In this document: positions 33,397 through 41,159 of the stretch, piece by piece | Numbering within the stretch: position 1 is the stretch's first letter | Layout: every line of letters begins with the position of its first letter | Assembly: GCA_039028635.1 (NCBI GenBank) | Contig: JBCCHV010000007.1 | Span: 62,001 to 126,000 of the forward strand | From: Acidobacteriota bacterium | GTDB lineage: Bacteria; Acidobacteriota; Thermoanaerobaculia; Multivoradales; JBCCEF01 | Length of the DNA stretch: 64,000 bases | Direction: 5' to 3' | The notes under the pieces: model-generated | The model's database searches: none | What the model was told of the DNA's origin: nothing | What the model saw: only the letters and a program-made list of their open reading frames with translations | Position numbers and translations under genes: made by a program

Positions 33397-34154
33397 TGGT
33401 CTCCGTGAAGGCTTACGGTCTGACCGACCGAGGGCTCACTCGGTCTCACAACGAAGACTATTTCGAGATCGACTCGAGTCAAAACCTCTACCTGGTGGCC
33501 GATGGCATGGGCGGCCACCGGCACGGCGAAGTCGCCTCGCAGCTCGCCGTGCGCACGATCAAGGACTTCGTCGACAAGACGTCGCACCAGGATGCGACCT
33601 GGCCCTTCGTGCCGGAGCCGCGCCTGCGGCGCCAGACCAACGTGCTCAAGATGGCGGTGCGTCTGGCTCACGATCGGGTGATGTACGCCATTCGCGAGGA
33701 CCGGCGCCTCTTCGGCATGGGGACGACGGTGGTCGGCTTTCTGCTCGATGACGATCAAGCGGCCATCGCCCACGTCGGCGACAGTCGCGCCTACCGGCTG
33801 CGCGACGGCCAGCTCGAGCTGCTGACCCAGGACCACACCTGGGTCAACGAGCAGGTGGTGGCGGGTTTCCTCTCCCTCGACCAGGCGCGGGTGCATCCGC
33901 TCAAGAACGTCGTCACTCGCGCCCTCGGCGGCGAGAAGGACATCGCCGTCGACGTGCGCGAGGAGCAGGTGCAGCGCGGCGACCTCTACATTCTGTGCTC
34001 GGACGGCCTCACCACCATGTTGAGCGATGCCGAGATTCAGGCCGGGGCCGAATCCTCCGCCAGCCTTGCCGAGATCTGCCGCAACCTGGTCGATGCCGCC
34101 AACTCCCGCGGTGGCCACGACAACGTCACCGTCATCGCCCTCGGCATCGAGTAG
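33396..34154 (+). CDS. PP2C-type Ser/Thr protein phosphatase
   Basis: All PP2C metal motifs are present: RSHNEDYF (near 17), VADGMGGH (near 35), GMGTTVVG (near 108), HVGDSRAYRL (near 126), CSDGL (near 203) and GGHDNVTVI (near 240). At 252 residues it is a single-domain Stp/PrpC-type enzyme that removes phosphates placed by kinases such as the one at 3.1 kb. It is translationally coupled to the J-domain gene. Three bases separate it from the convergent VWFA gene. Confidence 0.93.
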   Translation: MVSVKAYGLTDRGLTRSHNEDYFEIDSSQNLYLVADGMGGHRHGEVASQLAVRTIKDFVDKTSHQDATWPFVPEPRLRRQTNVLKMAVRLAHDRVMYAIREDRRLFGMGTTVVGFLLDDDQAAIAHVGDSRAYRLRDGQLELLTQDHTWVNEQVVAGFLSLDQARVHPLKNVVTRALGGEKDIAVDVREEQVQRGDLYILCSDGLTTMLSDAEIQAGAESSASLAEICRNLVDAANSRGGHDNVTVIALGIE

Positions 34155-34157
34155 GCC

Positions 34158-35231
34158 TCAATCGTTGCCGTAGCGGTAGCCGCCGCGGGCTCGCACTCGC
34201 AGGCTGCGATCCGCCAACTCCACTTCGACTTTCTGGAAGCCTGACTCGCCCGGCGGATGGCCGCTGCGGTAGCTCAGCAGGTAGTAGCCGCCGTTTTCGC
34301 GGCTGATCTGCTTGAGCGGCGAGGCGAAGTTGGTAAAGCGCTCGAAGTAGCGGCCGCCGGTGTCCTCGGCGAGCTGGCTGAGGGCGCCGCTCAGGCTGTG
34401 GCGGACATCGCTCGGGCTGATATCGACGCTGTAGACGGCGACGTTGTGATCGTTGAGGGTCTCGACCATCGGTGGGTAGTAGCGCTGGTCGGGGCGGTAG
34501 ATGCCGCGGTCGTCGACGTCGCCGAAGCCGAGGCCGAAGTAGATCAGGTTCTTGCGTCCGGGCACCGCCCCGGCGGCCTGCGCCAGGTGCTCGAAGGCAT
34601 CGTAGATGCGCGGCGTCTCGCGGCTCAGGTCGCGGCCGGTGGGCAGTCCCTGGCGCAGGGACGGCACCGCTCCGGCCTCGCCGCTGCGCTCACCGCCGAG
34701 GCGGGACGGCCAGTTGCCGCTGGGCTCGCGGCCGGTGGCGGCATTGCGCAGGGCACGGGCCAGGGCCTGGCGATCGCGGGTGAAGTCCTCGTAGACCTTG
34801 AGGCGAAAGTCGTAGCCGACCACCGCCACCCAGTCCGCCGGGGCGAGCTCCTGATGCACCCAGCGCACCGTGTCGCGGGCGGCCCTCAACTGCCGCGAGA
34901 CCAGGTCGATGCTGGTCTGATTCTTCTTCTGATCGTCGAACAGCAGAATGAAGTATCGATCCCGCGGTTCCGTGTCGAGGCGATCGTGCAGCGCGTCCGG
35001 AACCTCGAGCAACTCGCGGCTGGAGTAAAAGGTCGAGGCCGTGAGGGCTACCGGCCGGCCGTCCTCACGGACGGTGAAGTCGTCGACACCGAGGCCGAGG
35101 ACGGCATTGCCGGCCTTGTCCGTCACCACTACGTCGAGCAACACTTCTCGGACCTCGAGCTGCTCTTCGAAGGTGCTCTGCGCCAGCAGCGGGGAGGTGA
35201 GGAGCACGAGGAGGGGGAAGAGTCTCTTCAT
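34158..35231 (-). CDS. Exported VWFA-related acidobacterial-type protein
   Basis: A short signal peptide (LFPLLVLLTSPLLAQ) precedes the strand-rich opening LEVREVLLDVVVTDKAGN, GLGVDDFTVREDGRPV, the hallmark of the acidobacterial VWFA-related family (TIGR03436). The VWA-like core follows (YFILLFDDQ, GRKNLIYFGLGFG, VAVYSVDISPS, LAEDTGGRYFE). The usual DxSxS metal site is not intact; the matching stretch is FDDQKKNQTS. It overlaps the FadB-like gene by 4 nt, so it is the last gene of that operon. Function is unknown. Confidence 0.85.
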   Translation of the reverse strand: MKRLFPLLVLLTSPLLAQSTFEEQLEVREVLLDVVVTDKAGNAVLGLGVDDFTVREDGRPVALTASTFYSSRELLEVPDALHDRLDTEPRDRYFILLFDDQKKNQTSIDLVSRQLRAARDTVRWVHQELAPADWVAVVGYDFRLKVYEDFTRDRQALARALRNAATGREPSGNWPSRLGGERSGEAGAVPSLRQGLPTGRDLSRETPRIYDAFEHLAQAAGAVPGRKNLIYFGLGFGDVDDRGIYRPDQRYYPPMVETLNDHNVAVYSVDISPSDVRHSLSGALSQLAEDTGGRYFERFTNFASPLKQISRENGGYYLLSYRSGHPPGESGFQKVEVELADRSLRVRARGGYRYGND

Positions 35232-37282
35232 GCCTTCAGTCTACGCACCTCCGGTGTCGAAGGATGCGCCTCCTCCGGCGGATCGGGGAAGCGTGCCATG
35301 AAACCGCCTTCGGCCACCGTGCGACGCAAGGCCGACGCTGCGAAGGGCTGCGATTCGCGCGAGCCGAGCAACGAGTCTCCCTGGGCGTCGGCCCAGCGGC
35401 ACAGGCCGCCATGGAGGGCTGGGAAGGTTCGGCTGAGCAGCAGGGCAGCGTCGACTTCGCTGGCGTGGGCGACGACGCCGGCCTCCAGGCAGCGGGCTGC
35501 GGCATTGGCCATGGCGCGCAGTTGGTCTTGCACCAGACGATGCGGATTCGCCGCCACCGAAGAGGGCGCGATGCCGAGCTGGCGGAGCCAGTCCGGCGCC
35601 GGCTCGCGGCGCTTGCGGGCCGGGAAGAAGGCGCCTGCCGAGGCGCGCTGCAGAGCGATCCAACGCTCGGCCGCCGCCGGCAGGTTCGCGAGCTCGAGGG
35701 TGGCGAGAGTCTCGGCGGTACGCGCCGGACCGACCGCATCGGTGAGGGCGAAGGGCCCGAGCTCGAAGCCCCAGGACACGCTCGCCACGTCGACCTCTTC
35801 GAGCCGATGGCCGGCTTCGAGGGCGGCGAAGGCCGAGGCGAGGGCGGCGCAGCGAATGGACTCGACCAAGTGCGCCGCCACCGTCAGCGGCACGAGGTCG
35901 AGCTCGCGCAGCCAATGGCGGAGGCGGGCGACGTGGCGCTTCGGAGCGCCTTCAGGAACCACCATTTCGACCAATCGGGAGGCGGTGAAGGGGCCGGCCC
36001 AATGCAGGCCGATCGCCGCTGGGTCGCCGTTCGCCGGTTGAAGAAGGGCGCGCGGGGCGTCCGCCGGGAGGGACGATACGGAGCCGTCTCCGATCACCAG
36101 GTCTTCCGGTCGCGGGGCGACCGGCGTCAGGCTGGGATGCAGGTGCTGGTGGTGGCCTTCGGCCAGCGATGGCAGCGCCTGATGGAGGCGCGCCACCGTC
36201 GCGCCGAGCTGTTGGGCGTCCGGCGCGATCAAGCGCACCGGCCGTTGCCGGCGCTGCAGACTGCGTTGGGCGAAGGCTTCGAGGGCAGGCGAGTTGCCTT
36301 CGCAGTGGATCACGCCTTGGCCGCTGCTCGGCTCGCCGAGCTCGCTCGTTGCGGCGCCGTCGTCAGCCGTGGTCTCGCCGTCGGCGGTTTCGAGGCGATG
36401 GATCACAGCTTCGGCATAGAGCAGGTTCTTGGCCTGGGGCGTCACGGCGAGATCGGCGATCGCCTCGGCCTCGGCTTCGAGGCCGGCGGTCTCGCCGCGC
36501 TCGACCGCTGTCCTGAGCACTTCGAGAGCCCGCAGGGGCGCCGGCAGCAGATCGCGGCTGCGGGCGTGGATGCGCCGACGCGCCTCTTCGAACAGGCGCC
36601 TTCGGGTCACCGGGTCGTGCTCCAGGAGGCGCTCGCCGAGGCTCGGCTCGGCGCCCAGGCGGCGGGCCCGCTGCAGCTTCTGCTCGGCGAAGCTCCGCAC
36701 CTGGGCGAGGAACCCGGCCGCCGGCAGGAGGGCTTCGGCGAAACCCAGCTCCACCGCTTCGGCGGCGCTGAGGCAGCGTCCCTCGAGGATCATCTCGAGG
36801 GCATCGGTGAGGCCCAGATAGCGCGGTAGTCGAGTGCATCCGCCCCACCCGGGGAGCAGGCCCTGCTCCACTTCCGGTAGGGAGATTTCGGTCGACGGGT
36901 GATCGCAGACCACCCGGAAGGTCGAGGCCATGGCGAGCTCCGAGCCGCCTCCTAGGCAGCGCCCCCGAATCGCGGCGATGGTGGGGAAGGGCAGGCTCTC
37001 CCAGCGATCGAAGAGATGCTGGCCGAGGCGTGCGCCCTCGCGCGCCAGGGCCGGATCGGCGAGCGCCGCCAGCGCCGCGGGATCGGCGCTGGCCATGAAC
37101 TCGCGCGGCTTGCCCGACAGCAGCACCAGGCATTCGATGTCGCGCCGCCGGTGGAGTCGTTCGATGACGTGCCGGAGCTCTTCGAAGGTGGCGAGATCGA
37201 AGACGTTCTGAGATCGCCCCGGAGTGTCGAAGGTGAGGGTGGCGAGAGGGCCGGCAGAGCTTTCGAGCTGGAAGCGATGCAT
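35228..37282 (-). CDS. FadB/FadJ-like enoyl-CoA hydratase fused to a degenerate 3-hydroxyacyl-CoA dehydrogenase
   Basis: The N-terminal crotonase domain (about 1-190) keeps both catalytic glutamates in GGGSELAMA and SLPEVEQGL and the loop LPGWGGCTRLPR. The dehydrogenase half (about 310-684) is altered: the NAD-binding glycine motif is replaced by VIHCEGNSPALEAF, although the later H-W-x-G-P and VEMVVP segment resembles the family's catalytic region. At 684 residues it is a little shorter than FadB (about 715-730). It may act mainly as hydratase. ATG 37282 lies 5 nt after the acyl-CoA ligase stop. Confidence 0.8.
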   Translation of the reverse strand: MHRFQLESSAGPLATLTFDTPGRSQNVFDLATFEELRHVIERLHRRRDIECLVLLSGKPREFMASADPAALAALADPALAREGARLGQHLFDRWESLPFPTIAAIRGRCLGGGSELAMASTFRVVCDHPSTEISLPEVEQGLLPGWGGCTRLPRYLGLTDALEMILEGRCLSAAEAVELGFAEALLPAAGFLAQVRSFAEQKLQRARRLGAEPSLGERLLEHDPVTRRRLFEEARRRIHARSRDLLPAPLRALEVLRTAVERGETAGLEAEAEAIADLAVTPQAKNLLYAEAVIHRLETADGETTADDGAATSELGEPSSGQGVIHCEGNSPALEAFAQRSLQRRQRPVRLIAPDAQQLGATVARLHQALPSLAEGHHQHLHPSLTPVAPRPEDLVIGDGSVSSLPADAPRALLQPANGDPAAIGLHWAGPFTASRLVEMVVPEGAPKRHVARLRHWLRELDLVPLTVAAHLVESIRCAALASAFAALEAGHRLEEVDVASVSWGFELGPFALTDAVGPARTAETLATLELANLPAAAERWIALQRASAGAFFPARKRREPAPDWLRQLGIAPSSVAANPHRLVQDQLRAMANAAARCLEAGVVAHASEVDAALLLSRTFPALHGGLCRWADAQGDSLLGSRESQPFAASALRRTVAEGGFMARFPDPPEEAHPSTPEVRRLKA

Positions 37283-37287
37283 GAGCT

Positions 37288-39066
37288 TCAGGCGGCCGTG
37301 CCGGCGTAGAGGGCGGCGATGCGTTCCGCGAAACGCTCGTTGACGACCCGCCGCTTGAGTTTCTGGGTCGGCGTCAGCTCGCCGCCTTCGACGGTCCACT
37401 CGGCGTCGAGCAGATCCCAGGCGACGATTTCCTCATAGTGGGCGAGCTGCTGATTGGCGGCGGCGACTTCGCTCTCGAAGAGCTCTCGGACGGCGGGATC
37501 GGCGACCAGGTCCTGCGGGTCCTTCGGCAGTCCCTGGTTGCGGGCCCACACCTCGAGGTTCTCGAAATCGGGAACCAGCAGCGCGGAGAGGAACTTTTGC
37601 CGATCGCCGATCACCATCGCCTGCGAGACGAATCGGCTCGCCTTGAGGGTGTTTTCGATCGGCGCCGGTGCGATGTTCTTGCCATAGGCGTTCACGATCA
37701 GCTCCTTCTTGCGGTCGGTGATGCGCAGGAAACCCTCGTCGTCGATCTCGCCGATGTCGCCGGTATGGAACCAGCCCTCGTCGTCGATCACCTCGGCGGT
37801 GGCCTCGGGGTTGTTGTAATACCCCTTCATGATGTTGGGGCCCCGGGCCAGGATCTCGCCGTCTTCGGCGATCTTGATCTCGACCTCCGGAATCACCTTG
37901 CCGACGGTGCCGAGCTTGACCGCGCCAGGACAGTTGCTGGTGATGGTCGGAGAGGTTTCGGTGAGGCCATAGCCCTCGTAGATCGGGATCCCTGCGCTCC
38001 AGAAGAATTCAGCGACGTCGCGCGCCAGGGGGGCACCGCCGGAGACCGCGAACTCGAAGCGGCCGCCGAGGCGCGCCTTGATGGCACTGAACACCAGGCC
38101 ATCGGCGAGGGCGAGCTGGAGGCCGAGGAAGCCCGAAGGATGGTCCCCGGTGAGACGGTACGGCAGCGAGCGCCGACCGACATCCTCGGCCCAGGCGAAG
38201 AGCTTCTGCTTGATGCCGGAGCCGGCGGCGACGCTCTCCCGCACCTTGGCGAGCACCTTCTCGTAGACCCGCGGCACGGAGACGAAGACGTGCGGCTTGA
38301 TCTCCTGGAGATTCTGCCCGACGGAGTGAATCGACTCGGCGAAAGCGATCGACACGCCGCGGTAGTAGTAGCAGTAGCCGACGGTGCGCTCGAAGACGTG
38401 GGAGAGGGGCAGGAAGGACAGGGCGACATGGTCGCTGCGGATGTCCTGCAGGCTGAGGCCGGCGCTGACGTTGGAGACGAAGTTGTGGTGGGTGAGCATG
38501 ACCCCCTTCGGCAGACCGGTGGTGCCGCTGGTGTAGACCAGGCTGGCGAGATCGTCCGGGGCTACCGCCGCGGCGCGCTCGTCGAAGGCGCTGCGGTCGT
38601 AGCCGCCGCCGGCGGCGAGCAGGTCGTCGTAGGTCGCGACCTCCTGAGGGGCCTCGCCTTCGATCAGCACGAAGCGTTCGACGGCGGGCAGATCGGCGCG
38701 CCGTGCGAGCAGCTCCGAGAGCTGGGCCATGGTGTGGGCGAAGACGATACGGGCGCCGCTGTCGGCGATCACGTAGGCCGCCTGCTCCGGCAAGAGTGTC
38801 GGGTAGACCGGCACCGTGGCGGCACCGCTGCACAGGGTGGCGAAGTCGATGATCGGCCAGTGCGGGCCGTTGTCGGCCATCAGGGCGACGCGGTCTCCGG
38901 GCGCGATGCCGAGATCGATCAGCGTCTTGCTGAGGCGACAAACCCGGTCGCTGAGCTCGGCCGTCGACACCGGCCGGTACTCGCCGTCGACCTTGTGCAT
39001 CAAGTGTTGCTTCTTGTGGAAGCCGGATGTGACTCGAAAAACGTCGCACAAGGTCCGGATCGGCAT
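37288..39066 (-). CDS. fadD: Long-chain fatty-acid-CoA ligase (AMP-forming)
   Basis: The AMP-binding family signatures are complete: YTSGTTGLPKGV (near 177), FLPLSHVFER, EGYGLTETSP (near 367), GWFHTGDIGEID (near 431) and RKKELIVNAYGKNIAP, with the catalytic lysine toward the end (TPTQKLKRR). The 592-residue length and the VFER motif match the long-chain, FadD15-like branch. It activates fatty acids to acyl-CoA for the FadB-like protein encoded just downstream. A good promoter lies at 39108-39136. Confidence 0.93.
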   Translation of the reverse strand: MPIRTLCDVFRVTSGFHKKQHLMHKVDGEYRPVSTAELSDRVCRLSKTLIDLGIAPGDRVALMADNGPHWPIIDFATLCSGAATVPVYPTLLPEQAAYVIADSGARIVFAHTMAQLSELLARRADLPAVERFVLIEGEAPQEVATYDDLLAAGGGYDRSAFDERAAAVAPDDLASLVYTSGTTGLPKGVMLTHHNFVSNVSAGLSLQDIRSDHVALSFLPLSHVFERTVGYCYYYRGVSIAFAESIHSVGQNLQEIKPHVFVSVPRVYEKVLAKVRESVAAGSGIKQKLFAWAEDVGRRSLPYRLTGDHPSGFLGLQLALADGLVFSAIKARLGGRFEFAVSGGAPLARDVAEFFWSAGIPIYEGYGLTETSPTITSNCPGAVKLGTVGKVIPEVEIKIAEDGEILARGPNIMKGYYNNPEATAEVIDDEGWFHTGDIGEIDDEGFLRITDRKKELIVNAYGKNIAPAPIENTLKASRFVSQAMVIGDRQKFLSALLVPDFENLEVWARNQGLPKDPQDLVADPAVRELFESEVAAANQQLAHYEEIVAWDLLDAEWTVEGGELTPTQKLKRRVVNERFAERIAALYAGTAA

Positions 39067-39107
39067 GCGTTCGGCGCCCCCTTGGGAGAATGAAAAGACT
39101 CCCGAAA

Positions 39108-39136
39108 ATTGTAGTGCTTGAAGTACCGATTGGAAA
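39108..39136 (-). promoter_or_regulatory. Sigma-70 promoter of the fadD operon
   Basis: On the minus strand TTTCCA (39131-39136) and TACAAT (39108-39113) are 17 nt apart. The leader to ATG 39066 would be about 35 nt and contains AAGGGGG as ribosome site. Confidence 0.6.
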
Positions 39137-39197
39137 ATCGGCCGTTCCTGGCCGAGGAACCTCCGGTAGGAAACCGGTGGCCGGCAGGCGGGAAAGA

Positions 39198-39274
39198 TGG
39201 TCGGGGCGAGAGGATTTGAACCTCCGGCCTCACGGTCCCGAACCGTGCGCTCTACCAGGCTGAGCTACGCCCCG
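39198..39274 (-). tRNA. tRNA-Pro (anticodon CGG), CCA encoded
   Basis: The minus strand folds as acceptor CGGGGCG/CGCCCCG, D arm GCTC/GAGC, anticodon stem CACGG/CCGTG with loop TTCGGGA (anticodon CGG) and T arm GGAGG/CCTCT with loop TTCAAAT. Discriminator A and CCA (39198-39200) are encoded. It reads CCG codons, common in this GC-rich genome. Confidence 0.97.
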
Positions 39275-39559
39275 AATCGGGTCGTCTCCGCGGCAGCGAA
39301 GACGGGAAGCGGGTGATGGCAACCCGCGAAGCACGCGCGGGGAGCCCCGCGCGGACGGGGAACGATAACCCCGCAGGGGGCGGCCGGTCAAGGGCCAATT
39401 CGGGCCCTTCCGGGGGCGCCTTCGGGACCGCCCTCGAAGGCCCGGCGAGTCGCCTCGTGGCAGCCCTTCCCTTGCGGCTTCTTCCTACGATCGCCTATCC
39501 TTGCGGGCAGCCTGCTTCCGGGAATGTATCCACCTTTCTTTGCAAAGGATGAGTCCGTC

Positions 39560-41053
39560 ATGAGTCAACACCCCACTGCCACCGCTCCGAGCCAAAGGCA
39601 GTTCCTGGGCCACCCGATCGGCCTGTGGAGCGTTTTCTGGACGGAGATGTGCGAGCGCCTCAGCTACTACGGCATGAGGGCCATCTTGATCCTCTTCATG
39701 GTTGCGACGGCGTCGGAAGGAGGCTTGGGCTACAGCACCGAGACCTCGGCCGCCATCTACGGTCTCTACACCGGCTTCGTGTACCTGCTGGCGCTACCTG
39801 GAGGCTGGATCGCGGACAAGCTCTGGGGACAGCGCCGGGCGGTCTTCGTGGGCGGCTGCATCATCGCCCTGGGCCATTTCTCGATGGCCTTCCACTCGGA
39901 GTTCTTCTTTTTCCTCGGCTTGATCCTGATCGTCATCGGCACCGGCCTCCTCAAGCCCAACGTGTCGACCATCGTCGGTGAGCTCTACCCGGAAGGCGGC
40001 GGGCGGCGCGACGCCGGGTTCTCGGTCTTCTACTCGGGGATCAACATCGGTGCCTTCGCCGGACCTCTGATCTGCGGCTACTTGGGAGAGAACGTCAACT
40101 GGCACCTCGGGTTTTCGGCCGCCGGCATCGTCATGGTGCTGGGGCTGATCTGGTACAAGATCTCCGAGAACTGGCTGGGCGATGCCGGTAACTACTCGGG
40201 CGGCGACCTCGGTACTCCCGAGTACTCGCAGCGCCGCAACGTCGCCTTCGCCGTGATGGGCGGAGTGCTGATCTTGCTGGTGGCCTTCGGCTATGCCGTC
40301 GAGCGCGGCATTTTCAACATCTCCCTGACGCAGATCGCCGAGAGCTTGACCGGCATCATCCTGCTCCTGGTGGCGGCATTCTTCGCCTATCTCCTGCTGC
40401 AGCCGAGCCTGTCGGGGATCGAGAAGAAGCGCCTCGGCGTGATCTTCTTCCTGTTCCTGGCGGTGGCCGTCTTCTGGAGCGGCTTCGAGCAGGCCGGGTC
40501 GTCGATGAATCTGTTCGCCGAGGACCACACCGATCGCATGATCGGCTCCTGGGAGATGCCGACCAGCTGGCTGCAGAGCGTCAACCCCCTCTTCATCATC
40601 ATCCTGGCCCCCATCATGGGCATCCTGTGGACCAAGCTCGGCAGCCGCAGCCCGTCGATTCCCTTCAAGGCGTTTCTCGGTCTGGTCGGTCTGGCGGTGG
40701 GTTTCTTCGTCCTCGCCTGGGGCGCGGCGGGCACCGTCGAGGGTGGCAAGGTGAGCCCGAACTGGTTGGTGGTGACCTACTTCTTCCATACCGTCGGCGA
40801 GCTCTGTATCAGCCCCGTCGGTCTGTCGGCGATCACCAAGCTGGCGCCCAAGGATCGCGTCGGCCAGATGATGGGTGTCTGGTTCATCGGTACGGCGCTG
40901 GGCAACGTCTACGCCGGTTTGATCGCTGGTCGCCTGGAGGATCTCGATCCTCAGCCGTTGTTTTCGGCGGTCGGTCGCAATACCATCATCGCGGCCGCTG
41001 TCGCCCTGCTGCTGACGCCGGTCATACGAAAGCTCACCGGCGGAATCAAGTAG
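39560..41053 (+). CDS. POT/PTR family proton-coupled peptide transporter
   Basis: The proton-coupling motif ExxERxxYYG is present (EMCERLSYYG, near residue 31), and LKPNVSTIVGELYP fits the POT family second signature. About 12-14 membrane helices are seen across 497 residues. The protein imports di- and tripeptides with protons. ATG 39560 was chosen for its AAGGA site; the open frame extends 12 codons upstream. It stands alone, with its own terminator, beside a secreted peptidase gene. Confidence 0.93.
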   Translation: MSQHPTATAPSQRQFLGHPIGLWSVFWTEMCERLSYYGMRAILILFMVATASEGGLGYSTETSAAIYGLYTGFVYLLALPGGWIADKLWGQRRAVFVGGCIIALGHFSMAFHSEFFFFLGLILIVIGTGLLKPNVSTIVGELYPEGGGRRDAGFSVFYSGINIGAFAGPLICGYLGENVNWHLGFSAAGIVMVLGLIWYKISENWLGDAGNYSGGDLGTPEYSQRRNVAFAVMGGVLILLVAFGYAVERGIFNISLTQIAESLTGIILLLVAAFFAYLLLQPSLSGIEKKRLGVIFFLFLAVAVFWSGFEQAGSSMNLFAEDHTDRMIGSWEMPTSWLQSVNPLFIIILAPIMGILWTKLGSRSPSIPFKAFLGLVGLAVGFFVLAWGAAGTVEGGKVSPNWLVVTYFFHTVGELCISPVGLSAITKLAPKDRVGQMMGVWFIGTALGNVYAGLIAGRLEDLDPQPLFSAVGRNTIIAAAVALLLTPVIRKLTGGIK

Positions 41054-41105
41054 AGCGCCGGCTCTCTCGTCGCCGGGCGGCGATCGCCGCCGTGGGCAGT
41101 TGGTC

Positions 41106-41135
41106 AGGCGGGGTCCTCGGGGATCCCGCCTTTTT
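41106..41135 (+). terminator. Intrinsic terminator after the peptide transporter
   Basis: AGGCGGG (41106-41112) pairs with CCCGCCT (41125-41131) around a 12-nt loop that can pair further, and TTTTT follows. It lies 50 nt after the stop and 25 nt before the next start. Confidence 0.8.
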
Positions 41136-41159
41136 CGTCCGTTGAGTGGAGGATTCCCG

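Noticed and set aside
37438-39093. 551-codon plus-strand frame opposite fadD
   Set aside because: Shadow of a well-supported ligase; Gly/Asp/Glu-rich sequence without motifs.
39313-39552. 79-codon frame between tRNA-Pro and the POT transporter
   Set aside because: Gly/Ser/Arg/Pro-rich translation typical of random GC-rich sequence; no ribosome site.
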